The notes: generated by a model not told the origin, from the sequence alone. Shown: positions 1-8,886, counted from the first letter of the stretch. The stretch: DNA of 64,000 nucleotides from Rubrivivax rivuli (GCF_004016505.1 NZ_SACR01000007.1:1-64000), one strand, 5' to 3'. Program-made: numbers and translations.

Positions 1-66
1 ACAGTGAAACGCCTTTGCGCCGATGATAGTGCGGGTTCCCGTGTGAAAGTAGGACATCGTCAGGCT
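1..66 (+). rRNA. rrf: 5S ribosomal RNA, 3' part
   Basis: The first bases match the second half of a betaproteobacterial 5S rRNA, including the GTGAAACGCC and GGACATCGTCAGGC segments at its 3' end. The 5' half lies outside the window, so this is the end of an rRNA operon entering from the left. An intrinsic terminator follows about 15 bases later. The exact 3' end is judged from the expected closing stem and may be off by one or two bases. Confidence 0.93.
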
Positions 67-80
67 ATTTATTAAGCATC

Positions 81-109
81 AGCCCCGATCGAGAGATCGG
101 GGCTTTTTG
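81..109 (+). terminator. Intrinsic terminator of the rRNA operon
   Basis: A perfect 10-bp stem (AGCCCCGATC, loop GAGA, GATCGGGGCT) is followed directly by TTTTT. It lies about 15 bases downstream of the 5S rRNA, as expected for the end of an rRNA operon. Confidence 0.93.
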
Positions 110-180
110 CTTTGCGGGATTGAGTTCACGAAACTGCAGATTGCTTGGCCAAACAGATACTCTCGCCGGAACTCGGCCAC

Positions 181-209
181 AAAAAAAGGCGGCCCGCCGG
201 GCCGCCTTT
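181..209 (-). terminator. Intrinsic terminator of fadD
   Basis: Read on the minus strand, an 11-bp stem (AAAGGCGGCCC with its complement around a 3-base loop) runs into seven T residues. It begins about 17 bases after the fadD stop codon, so it ends that transcript and also insulates it from the facing rRNA operon. Confidence 0.92.
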
Positions 210-226
210 GTCTACAGACACCGTCA

Positions 227-1915
227 TCAGCTGCTCGGTGCGCGAAGCTCCCGCCTGAGGATCTTGCCCACATTGCTCTTGGGCAGCTCATCGCGGAATT
301 CAATGTACTTCGGCCGCTTGTAGGCAGTGAAATTGTCGCGGCAATAGGCGCTCACGTCGTCTTCAGACAGTGTCGCGTCTGCCTTCACGACAAACAGCTT
401 CACAACCTCGCCCGACTTGCCGTCAGGAATGCCAATCGCCGCGCACTCCAAGACCCCTGGCAGCAGGTTCACCACCTGCTCGATCTCGGTGGGATACACG
501 TTGAAACCGGACACGAGAATCATGTCCTTTTTCCGGTCGACGATGCGCACGTAGCCGCGCTCGTCCATGATGCCGACGTCGCCCGATTTGAAGAACCCGT
601 CGGCAGTCATCACCTTGGCGGTTTCGTCAGCGCGGTTCCAATACCCTGCCATCACTTGCGGGCCGCGGATGCAGATCTCGCCGGGCTGGCCAATCGGCAA
701 ATCGTTGCCGTCATCGTCACGGATGGCGATCGTGGTCGACGGGATCGGCAAGCCAATCGTCCCGGTGAAGTCGTTGACGTCCAGGCGGTTCGAGGTGGCC
801 ACGGGCGAGGTCTCTGACAAGCCGTAGCCTTCCACCACCGGGCACCCGGTGACCTTGAACCACTTCTCCGCGGTGGCTTGCTGCACCGCCATGCCGCCGC
901 CATTGGAAACTCGCAAACCCGAGAAATCGAGCCGCGCGAAGTCGGGGTCATTGGCCAGCGCGTTGAACAGGGTGTTCACGGCTGGGAACATGTGGAAGCG
1001 GTGCTTGGCCAGTGTCCGCACGAACCCGGGAATGTCGCGTGGGTTCGGAATCAGCAAATTCATCGCCCCCATGTGGGCGCCGAACAGCGCGCAAATCGTC
1101 AAGGCGAAGATGTGATACAGCGGCAGCGCGCATACCACCGTCAATGGCGCTGTCCCCAGTTCCGCGAGTTTGGGGCGGAACCATGCATCCACCTGCATCA
1201 GGTTGGCCACCACGTTGCGGTGCAGCAGCACTGCGCCCTTGCTCACTCCGGTGGTGCCGCCGGTGTACTGCAGGAAGGCGATGTCCTCGGGCCCGATGTC
1301 CGGCCGCCGCAGGGCTTGGCGGCCACCCGCCACCAGCATGTCGTTGAAGCGTGTGACCGTGCGGCCCCCGTCCATCGGCAGGCTGAACTCAGGCACCATG
1401 CGCTTGAGGTGCCGCACAGCAAAGTTGATCCAGCGGCCTTGCCAGTAGCCCAGCAAATCACCGAGCGCAGCCAGCACCACGTGCTTCACGTCGGTCTGCT
1501 CAATCACCTCTTCCAGCGTGACCGCGAAGTTCTCAAGAACGATGGCGGCCACCGCGCCGGAATCCTTGAGCTGGTGCTGCAACTCGCGGGCGGTATAGAG
1601 CGGGTTGACGTTCACCACCACGAAGCCAGCCCGCAGGATCCCCGCGATCGCCACCATGTACTGCGGCACGTTGGGCATCATGATGGCGACACGGTCCCCG
1701 CGCTGCAGACCCTGCCCTTGCAACCACGCGCCCAGCGCTTGAGACATCTCATCGATGTCGCGATATCGCAGGCGCTGGTCCATGCAGCACAAGGCGTCGT
1801 GCTGCGCATGGCGGCGGAAAGCCGAATCGAGCAGCTCGGCCACGCTGCGGTAAGCGCCGACGTCCGCCTCGGCCGGAACGCCGGGGGGGTAGTGATCAAG
1901 CCAAGGTGACTGCAC
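227..1915 (-). CDS. fadD: Long-chain-fatty-acid--CoA ligase
   Basis: This 562-residue adenylate-forming enzyme activates fatty acids with ATP and CoA at the inner face of the membrane, the first step of beta-oxidation. The AMP-binding signature YTGGTTGVSKGA is at residues 217-228. Further down are the adenylation motifs GYGLSE and SGDVG, and the C-terminal KSNVGKILRREL with the catalytic lysine. The length matches FadD of gamma- and betaproteobacteria. Translation appears to start at GTG (1913-1915), preceded by GGAGAGTAGG. The gene lies 53 bases behind a conserved hypothetical gene on the same strand and ends in its own strong terminator. Confidence 0.95.
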   Translation of the reverse strand: MQSPWLDHYPPGVPAEADVGAYRSVAELLDSAFRRHAQHDALCCMDQRLRYRDIDEMSQALGAWLQGQGLQRGDRVAIMMPNVPQYMVAIAGILRAGFVVVNVNPLYTARELQHQLKDSGAVAAIVLENFAVTLEEVIEQTDVKHVVLAALGDLLGYWQGRWINFAVRHLKRMVPEFSLPMDGGRTVTRFNDMLVAGGRQALRRPDIGPEDIAFLQYTGGTTGVSKGAVLLHRNVVANLMQVDAWFRPKLAELGTAPLTVVCALPLYHIFALTICALFGAHMGAMNLLIPNPRDIPGFVRTLAKHRFHMFPAVNTLFNALANDPDFARLDFSGLRVSNGGGMAVQQATAEKWFKVTGCPVVEGYGLSETSPVATSNRLDVNDFTGTIGLPIPSTTIAIRDDDGNDLPIGQPGEICIRGPQVMAGYWNRADETAKVMTADGFFKSGDVGIMDERGYVRIVDRKKDMILVSGFNVYPTEIEQVVNLLPGVLECAAIGIPDGKSGEVVKLFVVKADATLSEDDVSAYCRDNFTAYKRPKYIEFRDELPKSNVGKILRRELRAPSS

Positions 1916-1968
1916 GGGACCTACTCTCCACCAGAAACAAACCGTTTATGGTGGCGGTGCCGCCGCCG

Positions 1969-2727
1969 TCACAGCCTCGGTGCTTGTCCTAGGACGCCTT
2001 GTCCTCCAGGCGACAGCGCGAGGTCGGGCCCATCGCCACCTGCAAACAAGGCTGCGGCCAGCGCGCGTTCGCGCTGGGCGATCGTGCGAAGGAACTCCTC
2101 GGCGCCTTTCATGGCGCGAAAGGTGTCAAAGCCCCGCTCCAGAAAGGTCTGCAGCGCCGAAAGCCCTGCCGCCTGAGCCGGGCCACGCATCAGGCGCAGG
2201 GTGTGGCGAAGCAGCGGGTTGCGCGTGTAGCCGTCGAGGGCCTGGCCCACGGCCAGCATCAATGAAATCTGGCGTTCGCGGTCTGCGGGAGTGCCTGCCA
2301 GGCGCCAGCAGCGCCCGTAAGCCTCGCCGCTGCAGGGCGCAGGCTTTGGCGCCTGCGCCAGCAGGCACCGCGCCATCTGCGTGTCGAGCACCTCGGACAA
2401 GGCATGCAGCCGGCCGAGGGACAGCACGGTGTCGACGATGTCACGCGGAAACAAGCGAACCAAGGCGGGCACCACCCGTGCGAACTGTTGGTCGCGCAAG
2501 CTGAAATCGTCCGGCCCGTACAGGTCTTCGAGAAAAAACCTGGCGGCGTCGCCGAACCTGGGGTGGGTCAGTTGGTCTGCATAGGTCTGTGCGAAGCGCT
2601 GGTGCTGGTAGGCCTTCACAGCCGCCACCTGCCCGCCCAGGCCGGCATCCCTCAGGCGCAACTGCCGCTGCTCGTCAACCTGCCGCAGGCAGTCGAGGAT
2701 CTCTTCACCCGCCGGATTCAGGGCCAT
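1969..2727 (-). CDS. Conserved hypothetical protein (FFLEDLYGPDDF family)
   Basis: A 252-residue soluble protein with no signal peptide or membrane segment. Its most recognisable stretch is RFFLEDLYGPDDFSLRD near residue 55, followed by predicted helices; I know this pattern from uncharacterised proteobacterial proteins but cannot name a function. I chose the ATG at 2725-2727 (MALNPAGEEI). The reading frame stays open further upstream, but that part has poor composition and runs under the divergent hydrolase gene. It is probably co-transcribed with fadD, 53 bases downstream. Confidence 0.8.
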   Translation of the reverse strand: MALNPAGEEILDCLRQVDEQRQLRLRDAGLGGQVAAVKAYQHQRFAQTYADQLTHPRFGDAARFFLEDLYGPDDFSLRDQQFARVVPALVRLFPRDIVDTVLSLGRLHALSEVLDTQMARCLLAQAPKPAPCSGEAYGRCWRLAGTPADRERQISLMLAVGQALDGYTRNPLLRHTLRLMRGPAQAAGLSALQTFLERGFDTFRAMKGAEEFLRTIAQRERALAAALFAGGDGPDLALSPGGQGVLGQAPRL

Positions 2728-2836
2728 GTGCCGCCCCTTGTAGATGTCATTGCGATGTGCGGCGCGAATGCCGTCTAGCGAACCTTGGAACCCCGGCACG
2801 GCGGGCCCTGCCAGCCTGCCCGAGAATGCAGCCGGC

Positions 2837-3745
2837 ATGCTCGCACGATTGCAACAGATCCTGACGCTGGGGGCCCTCACCGGGGTCGTGATCTGGCTGT
2901 GGGTGTGCCTGCAGCAAGGGCGGCCCGGCTGGGCACTGTTTGGCGCCTTGGCGCTGCTGGGCGGGCATGCGTTCGTGCTCGGCATCGAGTTCCTGCTGCT
3001 GGCCGCCGTTCATGGCGCCGACCCGACCCCGCGCGCCCGTGCCGCCCAACTGCTGGGCGCCTGGTGGGGCGAGGTGCTGCATGCCCCGAGGGTGTTCTGC
3101 TGGCGCCAGCCTTTCCGGCACGCTGCGTATCCCGACCACCTGCCCACCAACGCCCAGGGCCGCCGCGGCGTGCTGCTGGTGCATGGCTATGTCTGCAACC
3201 GTGGCCTGTGGAACCGCTGGCTGCAGCGGCTGCGTCAGCAGGGGGTGCCGGTGGTCGCCGTGACCATGGAGCCGCCCTTCGGCAGCATCGATGCCGGCGT
3301 GGCGGCCATCGAGGCTGGCATGCGCCGGCTCGAGGCCTGCACCGGCCTGGCGCCAGTGATCGTCGGCCACAGCATGGGCGGGCTCGCCTTGCGCCGCTGG
3401 TGGGCCGAGCACGGCGACGATGCACGCGTGCATCACGCGGTCACCATCGGCACACCGCACCAGGGCACCTGGCTGGCGCGGTGGGGTACCACGCCCAATG
3501 CGCGCGAGATGCGGCGCCACTCACCGTGGTTGGCCGCGCTGGCCTCGCACGAGCCTGCGGGACGCCACCGCCGCTTCACCTGCTTCTACAGCCACTGCGA
3601 CAACATCGTCTTCCCTGCCGCCACCGCCACGCTGCCGGGAGCCGACAACCGCCACCTGCCCGGCGTGGCACACGTGCACATGGTCGACCACCCGGCGCCC
3701 TGGCAGGCCGTGCAGGCCCTGCTTCAGGCGCCTAAGGCAAGGTAG
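2837..3745 (+). CDS. Membrane-anchored alpha/beta-fold hydrolase (lipase-like)
   Basis: A 302-residue protein with two hydrophobic segments at about residues 9-26 and 33-58, then an alpha/beta hydrolase domain. VLLVHGY (113-119) forms the oxyanion region, GHSMGG carries the nucleophile Ser179, and a late histidine (VAHVHMVDHP) completes the triad. The layout resembles triacylglycerol lipase or esterase proteins of Burkholderiales; the substrate is unknown. The ATG at 2837 is chosen because the preceding in-frame residues are proline-rich and have no ribosome-binding site. The stop overlaps the convergent phhA gene by 22 bases. The gene is divergent from the conserved hypothetical gene. Confidence 0.85.
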   Translation: MLARLQQILTLGALTGVVIWLWVCLQQGRPGWALFGALALLGGHAFVLGIEFLLLAAVHGADPTPRARAAQLLGAWWGEVLHAPRVFCWRQPFRHAAYPDHLPTNAQGRRGVLLVHGYVCNRGLWNRWLQRLRQQGVPVVAVTMEPPFGSIDAGVAAIEAGMRRLEACTGLAPVIVGHSMGGLALRRWWAEHGDDARVHHAVTIGTPHQGTWLARWGTTPNAREMRRHSPWLAALASHEPAGRHRRFTCFYSHCDNIVFPAATATLPGADNRHLPGVAHVHMVDHPAPWQAVQALLQAPKAR

Positions 3746-4629
3746 AGCCGCTCGCCGGCCAGCACCTGGCCGGCTTCGATCTCGCCTTCGTGTGCGATGC
3801 GCTCGCGCACCTGTGCGTACACAGGGGTGAAGTCTGGGGCGGTCGCATCGAAGAGCTGCTGGAAGCTGTCGATGACGAAGTAGCTGGCCTGGAAGGTGTC
3901 GATGCGGTAACGGCTGCGCATCAGCCGCTGCAGGTCGAAGCCCACGCGCTGAGGCTCGGGCGAAGTGACGCTGTAGCGCAGCTCGCCCGCCGAACTCAGG
4001 ATGCCCGCGCCGTAGGCCCGCAATCCCTGCGGCGTCTGGATGAGGCCGAACTCCACCGTGTACCAGTACAGGCGCGCCAGCAACTCGCAGGCATCGAGCC
4101 GGCTGGCCTTCATGCCGCCGGCGCCGTAGGCCTGCATGTAGTCGGCAAAGACCGGGTTGAAGAGCAGCGGCACGTGGCCGAAGAGGTCGTGGAAGATGTC
4201 GGGCTCGACGACGTAGTCGAACTCCTCGGGCTTGCGAATCCAGTCCGTCACCGGAAAGCGGCGTTCGGCCAGCAAGGCGAAGAAGGCCTCTTCCGGAATC
4301 AGCCCCGGCACGCCCACGATCTGCCAGCCGGTGGCCTTCATCAGCCGCTCGCTGATGTCGTCGAAGCGCGGGATGCGCTCCGGCGCACCCAGCTGCTGCA
4401 CGGCGTTGATGAACTCGTCGCAGGCCAGCCCAGGCAGCTGCTGCAGCTGGCGTTGATACAGGCGCCGGTAGGTGACGTGGTCGGCCTCGGTGTACTGCGC
4501 GAAGTCTTGCGCGCAGGTGTAGTCGCTGCGGGCGCGACCGTAGTCGCCGCGCGGCGGGCGGTCGCCGGTGCCGTAGGTCACCGGGGCCACGCCCTTGTTC
4601 ACGCCGTCGTGGAAATCGGGGCCGCTCAT
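3724..4629 (-). CDS. phhA: Phenylalanine 4-monooxygenase
   Basis: Converts L-phenylalanine to L-tyrosine using tetrahydropterin, O2 and non-haem iron. The 301-residue single-domain bacterial form shows the iron-binding triad His147 and His152 (DIFHDLFGHVPLL) and Glu193 (YWYTVEFGL), with the same 41-residue spacing as other bacterial enzymes. It lies 16 bases behind hpd on the same strand, so the two form a phenylalanine/tyrosine catabolic operon. The 3' end overlaps the convergent hydrolase gene. Confidence 0.96.
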   Translation of the reverse strand: MSGPDFHDGVNKGVAPVTYGTGDRPPRGDYGRARSDYTCAQDFAQYTEADHVTYRRLYQRQLQQLPGLACDEFINAVQQLGAPERIPRFDDISERLMKATGWQIVGVPGLIPEEAFFALLAERRFPVTDWIRKPEEFDYVVEPDIFHDLFGHVPLLFNPVFADYMQAYGAGGMKASRLDACELLARLYWYTVEFGLIQTPQGLRAYGAGILSSAGELRYSVTSPEPQRVGFDLQRLMRSRYRIDTFQASYFVIDSFQQLFDATAPDFTPVYAQVRERIAHEGEIEAGQVLAGERLYLALGA

Positions 4630-4645
4630 CGCTGCGCTGCCGGGC

Positions 4646-5740
4646 TCAGGTCTTGGCCAGCACGCCGCGGCGCATCTGGTCGAGCTCGATGCTCTCGAAC
4701 AGCGCCTTGAAGTTGCCCTCGCCGAAGCCCTGGTCGCCCTTGCGCTGGATGAACTCGAAGAAGATGGGCCCGAGCTGGTTCTCGCTGAAGATCTGCAGCA
4801 GCAGCTCGCCCGCCTTGCCGTCGATGAGGATCTTGCGCTGCTGCAGCGCGCCCACGTCTTGCCCGTGGCCCGGGATGCGCTTGTCCACCAGCTCGTAGTA
4901 GGTGTCGATGGTGTCGAGCAGCTTCACGCCGCTGGCGCGCATGGCGTCCACCGTGGCCAGCAGTTCGTCGGAGCCCAGGGCGATGTGCTGGATGCCCTCG
5001 CCGTGGTACTTGTCCAGGTACTCCTGGATCTGGCCGGCCTTCTCGTTGCCTTCTTCGTTGATGGGGATGCGGATCTTGCCGCAGGGGCTGGTCATGGCCT
5101 TGCTCTTCACGCCCGTGACCTGGCCCTCGATGTCGAAGTAGCGCACCTCGCGGAAGTTGAACAGGCGCTCGTAGAAATCGGCCCACTCGGCCATGCGCCC
5201 GCGGTGCACGTTGTGCGTGAGGTGGTCGATGTAGGTCAGGCCGTGGCCCACCGGGTTGAGCGTGGCGCCGGGCAAGGGCACGAAGTCGACGTCGAAGAAG
5301 CCGATGTTGCCGATGTCGCCGTCCTTCGCGCCGTTCTTGCCGCGCCACTTGTCGACCAGGTAGATCAGGCTGTCGCCGATGCCCTTGATGGCCGGGATGT
5401 TCAGCTCGCCCGGGCCGGCCGTGCCGGCGTAGGCCCAGGCACCCAGTTCCTTGGCACGCTCGAAGGCGTGCCTGGCGTCCTGCACGCGGAAGGCGATGGC
5501 GCAGATGCTCGGCCCGTGCAGGCGCGCGAAGCGCTGCGCAAAGCTGTCGGGCTCGGCGTTGACGATGAAGTTGATCTCGCCCTGGCGGTACAGCAGCACG
5601 TTCTTGTGGCGGTGCCTGGCAATCGCCTGGAAGCCCATGCGCTCGAACAGCGCGCCAATGGCCACGGGGTCGGGCGCGGCGTACTCGATGAACTCGAAGC
5701 CGTCGGTGCCCATCGGGTTGTCCCAGGGGGTGAATTGCAT
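4646..5740 (-). CDS. hpd: 4-hydroxyphenylpyruvate dioxygenase
   Basis: Converts 4-hydroxyphenylpyruvate to homogentisate in tyrosine degradation. Two vicinal-oxygen-chelate domains are present, and the Fe(II) ligands are His173 (YIDHLTHNV), His252 (GIQHIALGS) and Glu329 (FFEFIQRKGD). The C-terminal FGEGNFKALFESIE is typical. The start is ATG 5738-5740 (MQFTPWDNP), giving 364 residues as usual; open frame further upstream belongs to the divergent regulator. First gene of the hpd-phhA operon, with a 117-base divergent promoter region shared with an AsnC-type regulator that probably controls it. Confidence 0.96.
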   Translation of the reverse strand: MQFTPWDNPMGTDGFEFIEYAAPDPVAIGALFERMGFQAIARHRHKNVLLYRQGEINFIVNAEPDSFAQRFARLHGPSICAIAFRVQDARHAFERAKELGAWAYAGTAGPGELNIPAIKGIGDSLIYLVDKWRGKNGAKDGDIGNIGFFDVDFVPLPGATLNPVGHGLTYIDHLTHNVHRGRMAEWADFYERLFNFREVRYFDIEGQVTGVKSKAMTSPCGKIRIPINEEGNEKAGQIQEYLDKYHGEGIQHIALGSDELLATVDAMRASGVKLLDTIDTYYELVDKRIPGHGQDVGALQQRKILIDGKAGELLLQIFSENQLGPIFFEFIQRKGDQGFGEGNFKALFESIELDQMRRGVLAKT

Positions 5741-5857
5741 GCGCCGTCTCGTCGGGTGGGGAAGGTGGCCGCACTGTACGGGCGCTGGCGCGCAGCTTGT
5801 TTGCGTTGCGTGGCGCAGCAGTGCGGGCTTGCGCAGGAAAACTGCAGAATCCAGGCC

Positions 5858-6337
5858 ATGGAAACCACAAGCACGCTCGACGCCATCGACAGGCGCATTC
5901 TTGCTGCGCTGCAACAGCAAGGCCGCAGCACCTATGACGAGCTCGCGCTGGCCGTCGGCTTGTCGGCCAGCGCCACCCTGCGCCGCGTGAAGCGGCTGGA
6001 GGAGGAGGGTGTCATCACCGGCTACGTGGCGCTGCTGGCACCCGAGCGCGTGGGCCTGGGCCTCACCGCCTACATCAACGTGCGCTTGGCCAAGCACCTG
6101 GGCCAGGGCGGCAACCCCATCGACGCCTTCACCGCCGCCGTGCAGGCCTGGCCCGAGGTGGTGGAGTGCGTGGCGCTCAGCGGCGAGATGGACTACCTGC
6201 TGCGCGTGCTGGTGCACGACATGGCGCATTACTCGCGTTTCGTGATGGACCAGCTGCTGCGCCACCCTGCGGTGCAGGACTGCAAGACCAGCTTCATGCT
6301 GCGGCGCCTGAAAGGCACCACCGCCGTGCCCGTCTAG
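5858..6337 (+). CDS. Lrp/AsnC family transcriptional regulator
   Basis: A 159-residue regulator with an N-terminal winged helix-turn-helix (LDAIDRRILAAL to ATLRRVKRLEEEGVI, about residues 7-55) and a C-terminal RAM ligand-binding domain (GLTAYINVRLA onward). Proteins of this family bind amino acids and usually act on the adjacent divergent operon, here hpd-phhA; aromatic amino acids or their catabolites are the likely effector, by inference. The start is the ATG at 5858. The stop codon overlaps that of the convergent HDOD gene inside one CTAG. Confidence 0.9.
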   Translation: METTSTLDAIDRRILAALQQQGRSTYDELALAVGLSASATLRRVKRLEEEGVITGYVALLAPERVGLGLTAYINVRLAKHLGQGGNPIDAFTAAVQAWPEVVECVALSGEMDYLLRVLVHDMAHYSRFVMDQLLRHPAVQDCKTSFMLRRLKGTTAVPV

Positions 6338-7266
6338 AGGGGCTTCGGGCGTGGCGGCAGGGGCGGCCCTTCGTCCACCCCGTCGATGTCGTGCAGCAGC
6401 CGCCAGGCGGCTTCGTGCGACAGGTTCAGCAGCACGGCCACATCATGGGCATCGTCCGGCAACGCCGGGTTGTCCCAGCCCTGGCTGCTGTGGCGCGCCA
6501 CGCGGATGGCCAACTGCACGTTACGCATCTGCGGCGTCACCTGGCGGGCATGCTCGTCGGTGATCTGCACCAGCAGCCGCGGCAGCCGCCACTTCAGCAT
6601 CAGCGCGTGTTCCAGCTCGGTGAGCTCGATGTTCAGCATTTCGCGCTGCACCACCGCGCTGCGCAGCGCGGGGTCGGCCTGCTGGCGTTGCTGGATGGCC
6701 AGCGCCAGGGCCGGCGCGCGCAGCCACAGCAGCAGTTCGGCGAAGTCGTGCAGCAGCGCCGCCTCGTGGATGACGGCGGCGTCGTGGTCCATGCGGTGCA
6801 CCGCGAAGGCCATGGCGTAGCGTGCGGCACGGCGGCTGCGGCGCAGCACGCGGCGGAAACCCACCTGCGCCTCGGGCTGGCCGGCCAGCCAGTCGGCGGT
6901 CTCGGTCAACCCGGCGAACGCACGGAAAAAGGGCGGCACGCCAAGCATCACCAGCGCTTCGGTCGCGGTTTCGGTGTCACTGCCTTCACGGCCCCGGCGA
7001 AGCTCGGCCACATGGGCCAGCAGCTTGATGGTCATCAGCGGGTCGCTGACCACCGCGTCGGCAATGAGCCGGGCATCCACCGCATCCTCGTTCTCGGCCA
7101 GTTCGGCCAAGGCGTCGACCGTTTCGCCCAGCACCGGCAGGTCGGCATGCTCGAACAAGGCGGACCAGCCCGCGAGGTCGCGCGGCGCTTGGCTGATGAA
7201 AGGCGGCGGGCTGAGCATGGCAAAGGCGAAGTCGCTGCCCGGGTTATCGGCCGGCCCGGCCACCAC
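6334..7266 (-). CDS. HDOD domain-containing protein
   Basis: A 310-residue cytoplasmic protein built around an HDOD domain, the helical relative of HD phosphohydrolases without catalytic metal ligands. The DLPVLGETVDALAEL start and the AALLHDFAELLLW segment are typical. HDOD proteins act in bacterial signalling, often with c-di-GMP or chemotaxis systems; the partner here is unknown. I use the first possible start at 7266; the ATG at 7218 (MLSPPPFISQ) is an alternative. It begins 12 bases after the DUF2855 gene on the same strand, so the two are probably one operon. Confidence 0.82.
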   Translation of the reverse strand: MVAGPADNPGSDFAFAMLSPPPFISQAPRDLAGWSALFEHADLPVLGETVDALAELAENEDAVDARLIADAVVSDPLMTIKLLAHVAELRRGREGSDTETATEALVMLGVPPFFRAFAGLTETADWLAGQPEAQVGFRRVLRRSRRAARYAMAFAVHRMDHDAAVIHEAALLHDFAELLLWLRAPALALAIQQRQQADPALRSAVVQREMLNIELTELEHALMLKWRLPRLLVQITDEHARQVTPQMRNVQLAIRVARHSSQGWDNPALPDDAHDVAVLLNLSHEAAWRLLHDIDGVDEGPPLPPRPKPL

Positions 7267-7278
7267 CTTGAGCTGGGC

Positions 7279-8421
7279 TCAGGCCAGGGACAGCATCAGC
7301 CCCTGGCGGGCATCGGCCTGGCCGCTCAGAACCTCGGCATAGGCGACCAGCACGGCCTCGGGTCCGCTGCGGTGGCTGATCTGCACCCACGGCTCAGGGC
7401 CCGTGGCGGCCGTGGTGAAGGCGTTCCAGGCCTGGGCCAGGCGCCTGTCCAGCCCATCGCGGCCCCAGCCCTCGGGCGGCGGCGAACTGCGCTTCTTCAC
7501 CTGTGCGGGCGCGAAGAACAGCGTGGGGCGCGGCCCCGGCAGGCTGGCGCTGGTGCCTGCGGCAGCCAGCGCGTCCCAGTGGGTGCCGCCGATCGAGGCG
7601 CTGTACTTCAGCGTGCCTGCAAAGTGCTCGTGCACCGCGCGCCGCAGCGCAGCATTGCCGGCGAAGTCGACATAGACCGTGGGCACGCCGGGGGCCAGGC
7701 CTGTGAGTGCGTCGTACGCCAGCACATCGTCGTAACAACCCAATGAACGCACGAAGCCCATGCTGCGCGGCGAGGTCAGGCCCAGCACCCGCGGCGCGCC
7801 CGGCTGTCCGCGGCGCTGTGCCAGGCAGAAGGCGGTGGCGCAGGCCGTCTTGCTCGACGCACTGCTCAGCAGCACCTGCTCGGCGCCGAAGCAGGCCGCC
7901 TCGGCCAGGAAGTCGTCGATCAGGAAGGAGGTGATGAACAGCGGCCGCATCACCGCCTGCAGGCCTTCCAGCGCGGGCTGCCAGCCAGGGTCGGCATCGC
8001 ACCAGGCGCAGTGGTTGTAGACAGCCGCCAGGTCGGCGCGGTGCGGTGCGGCATCCACGAAGCCGCCCGCGTTCACGCGGCCCGGCGTCACCACCAGGTG
8101 GCTGCCGGCCGGGAAGTAGCCCCACACGCGCCGGCCAACTGCCACGCCCTCGGCCAGCGACTCCACCACCGTGGCGAAGCCCCACACCGGCAGGCAGCCT
8201 TCACCCGGCTCGGCGGCGGGGAAGAAGTGCCAGTACTTCATCGCTTCGCCGAAGGCGGCGTAGGTGATGTTGTTGGCGGTGAGGGCGAAGTGTTCGATGG
8301 CCAGCCGGGCCTGGCCGGGCTGAAGGGCGCGATGCGCAGGAGCGTCGGGGTCGGGGCCGATGCGCGCTGCGGCCAGGCGCTGGCGCTGGAGGAAGAGGCG
8401 GTGGCCGGTGTCGCTGCGCAT
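7279..8421 (-). CDS. DUF2855 family protein
   Basis: A 380-residue protein of the DUF2855 family, which resembles zinc-independent medium-chain reductases in layout. Visible elements are HFALTANNITYAAFG near the N terminus, a GFATVVES segment, the glycine/serine-rich SSASSKTACATAFCL region and GLTSPRSMGFVRSLG. No reaction has been assigned to the family as far as I know. The ATG at 8419-8421 is chosen because CAGGAG lies 6 bases upstream of it; the open frame before it has none. It is followed closely by the HDOD gene. Confidence 0.85.
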   Translation of the reverse strand: MRSDTGHRLFLQRQRLAAARIGPDPDAPAHRALQPGQARLAIEHFALTANNITYAAFGEAMKYWHFFPAAEPGEGCLPVWGFATVVESLAEGVAVGRRVWGYFPAGSHLVVTPGRVNAGGFVDAAPHRADLAAVYNHCAWCDADPGWQPALEGLQAVMRPLFITSFLIDDFLAEAACFGAEQVLLSSASSKTACATAFCLAQRRGQPGAPRVLGLTSPRSMGFVRSLGCYDDVLAYDALTGLAPGVPTVYVDFAGNAALRRAVHEHFAGTLKYSASIGGTHWDALAAAGTSASLPGPRPTLFFAPAQVKKRSSPPPEGWGRDGLDRRLAQAWNAFTTAATGPEPWVQISHRSGPEAVLVAYAEVLSGQADARQGLMLSLA

Positions 8422-8427
8422 GCGGTG

Positions 8428-8433
8428 CTCCTG
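8428..8433 (-). promoter_or_regulatory. Ribosome-binding site of the DUF2855 gene
   Basis: CAGGAG lies 6 bases upstream of the ATG at 8421. It sets the start of the DUF2855 gene and rejects a 27-codon upstream extension. Confidence 0.75.
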
Positions 8434-8510
8434 TGGGGCACCGCAGCATGCGCGGCACGGCGGGGCCGGGCTGTCACCCGCGCGACGGCCGCAGGCGCGC
8501 ATTGAGGGGT

Positions 8511-8544
8511 GGCAGGGGCGGGCCCACCGGGCACCGCCCCTGCC
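8511..8544 (-). terminator. GC-rich hairpin downstream of the 82-residue gene
   Basis: A perfect 11-bp inverted repeat (GGCAGGGGCGG and its complement, 12-base loop) begins 15 bases after the stop of the small gene at 8560. There is no T run, so it may be a transcript stabiliser or a factor-assisted terminator rather than a classical one. Confidence 0.5.
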
Positions 8545-8559
8545 GGGGCACCGCGCGAA

Positions 8560-8808
8560 TTACAGGCGGTGCACGCCGGGCAGGTGCCCGACGAGTTGGC
8601 CGTTGACGTACAGCGCCCCTTCGGGCGCGCCGGCTTCAGCGTGGAATTCGAGCAGGGGCTCGACGGGGGCGACCGCGGGCGGCGGCGCCACACGCTCGGC
8701 CAGCAGGCCCAGCGTGTGGCTCAGCAGGCGCAGCAGGGCGGCAGCGACATCGCGCAGACGGCGTTCGCCGGGCGTTGCGGCTTCGAGGGACAGTTCATGC
8801 AGGGACAT
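8560..8808 (-). CDS. Small hypothetical protein (82 residues)
   Basis: An 82-residue protein with no recognised family. The N-terminal half is predicted helical and amphipathic (RRLRDVAAALLRLLSHTLG). The second half, from about residue 40, is proline-rich and then GALYVNGQLVGHLPGVHRL, which looks like a short beta hairpin. GGAGAA lies 6 bases before the ATG at 8808, and codon use is like that of neighbouring genes, which supports real translation. A strong hairpin follows the stop. It sits in a run of small minus-strand genes between the DUF2855 gene and a CI-like regulator. Confidence 0.68.
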   Translation of the reverse strand: MSLHELSLEAATPGERRLRDVAAALLRLLSHTLGLLAERVAPPPAVAPVEPLLEFHAEAGAPEGALYVNGQLVGHLPGVHRL

Positions 8809-8886
8809 GGCGGTTCTCCGGGTCTGCCGCCGCGCCGGGCCGCTGTGTGGGGCGGCTGTGCAAGCGCGAGGCGGCGGTGTCTTGGC

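Noticed and set aside
4646..6265. Reading hpd as a 539-residue protein with an N-terminal extension
   Set aside because: The extension overlaps the divergent AsnC gene antisense and has no homology; family members start at the MQFTPWDN-like position.
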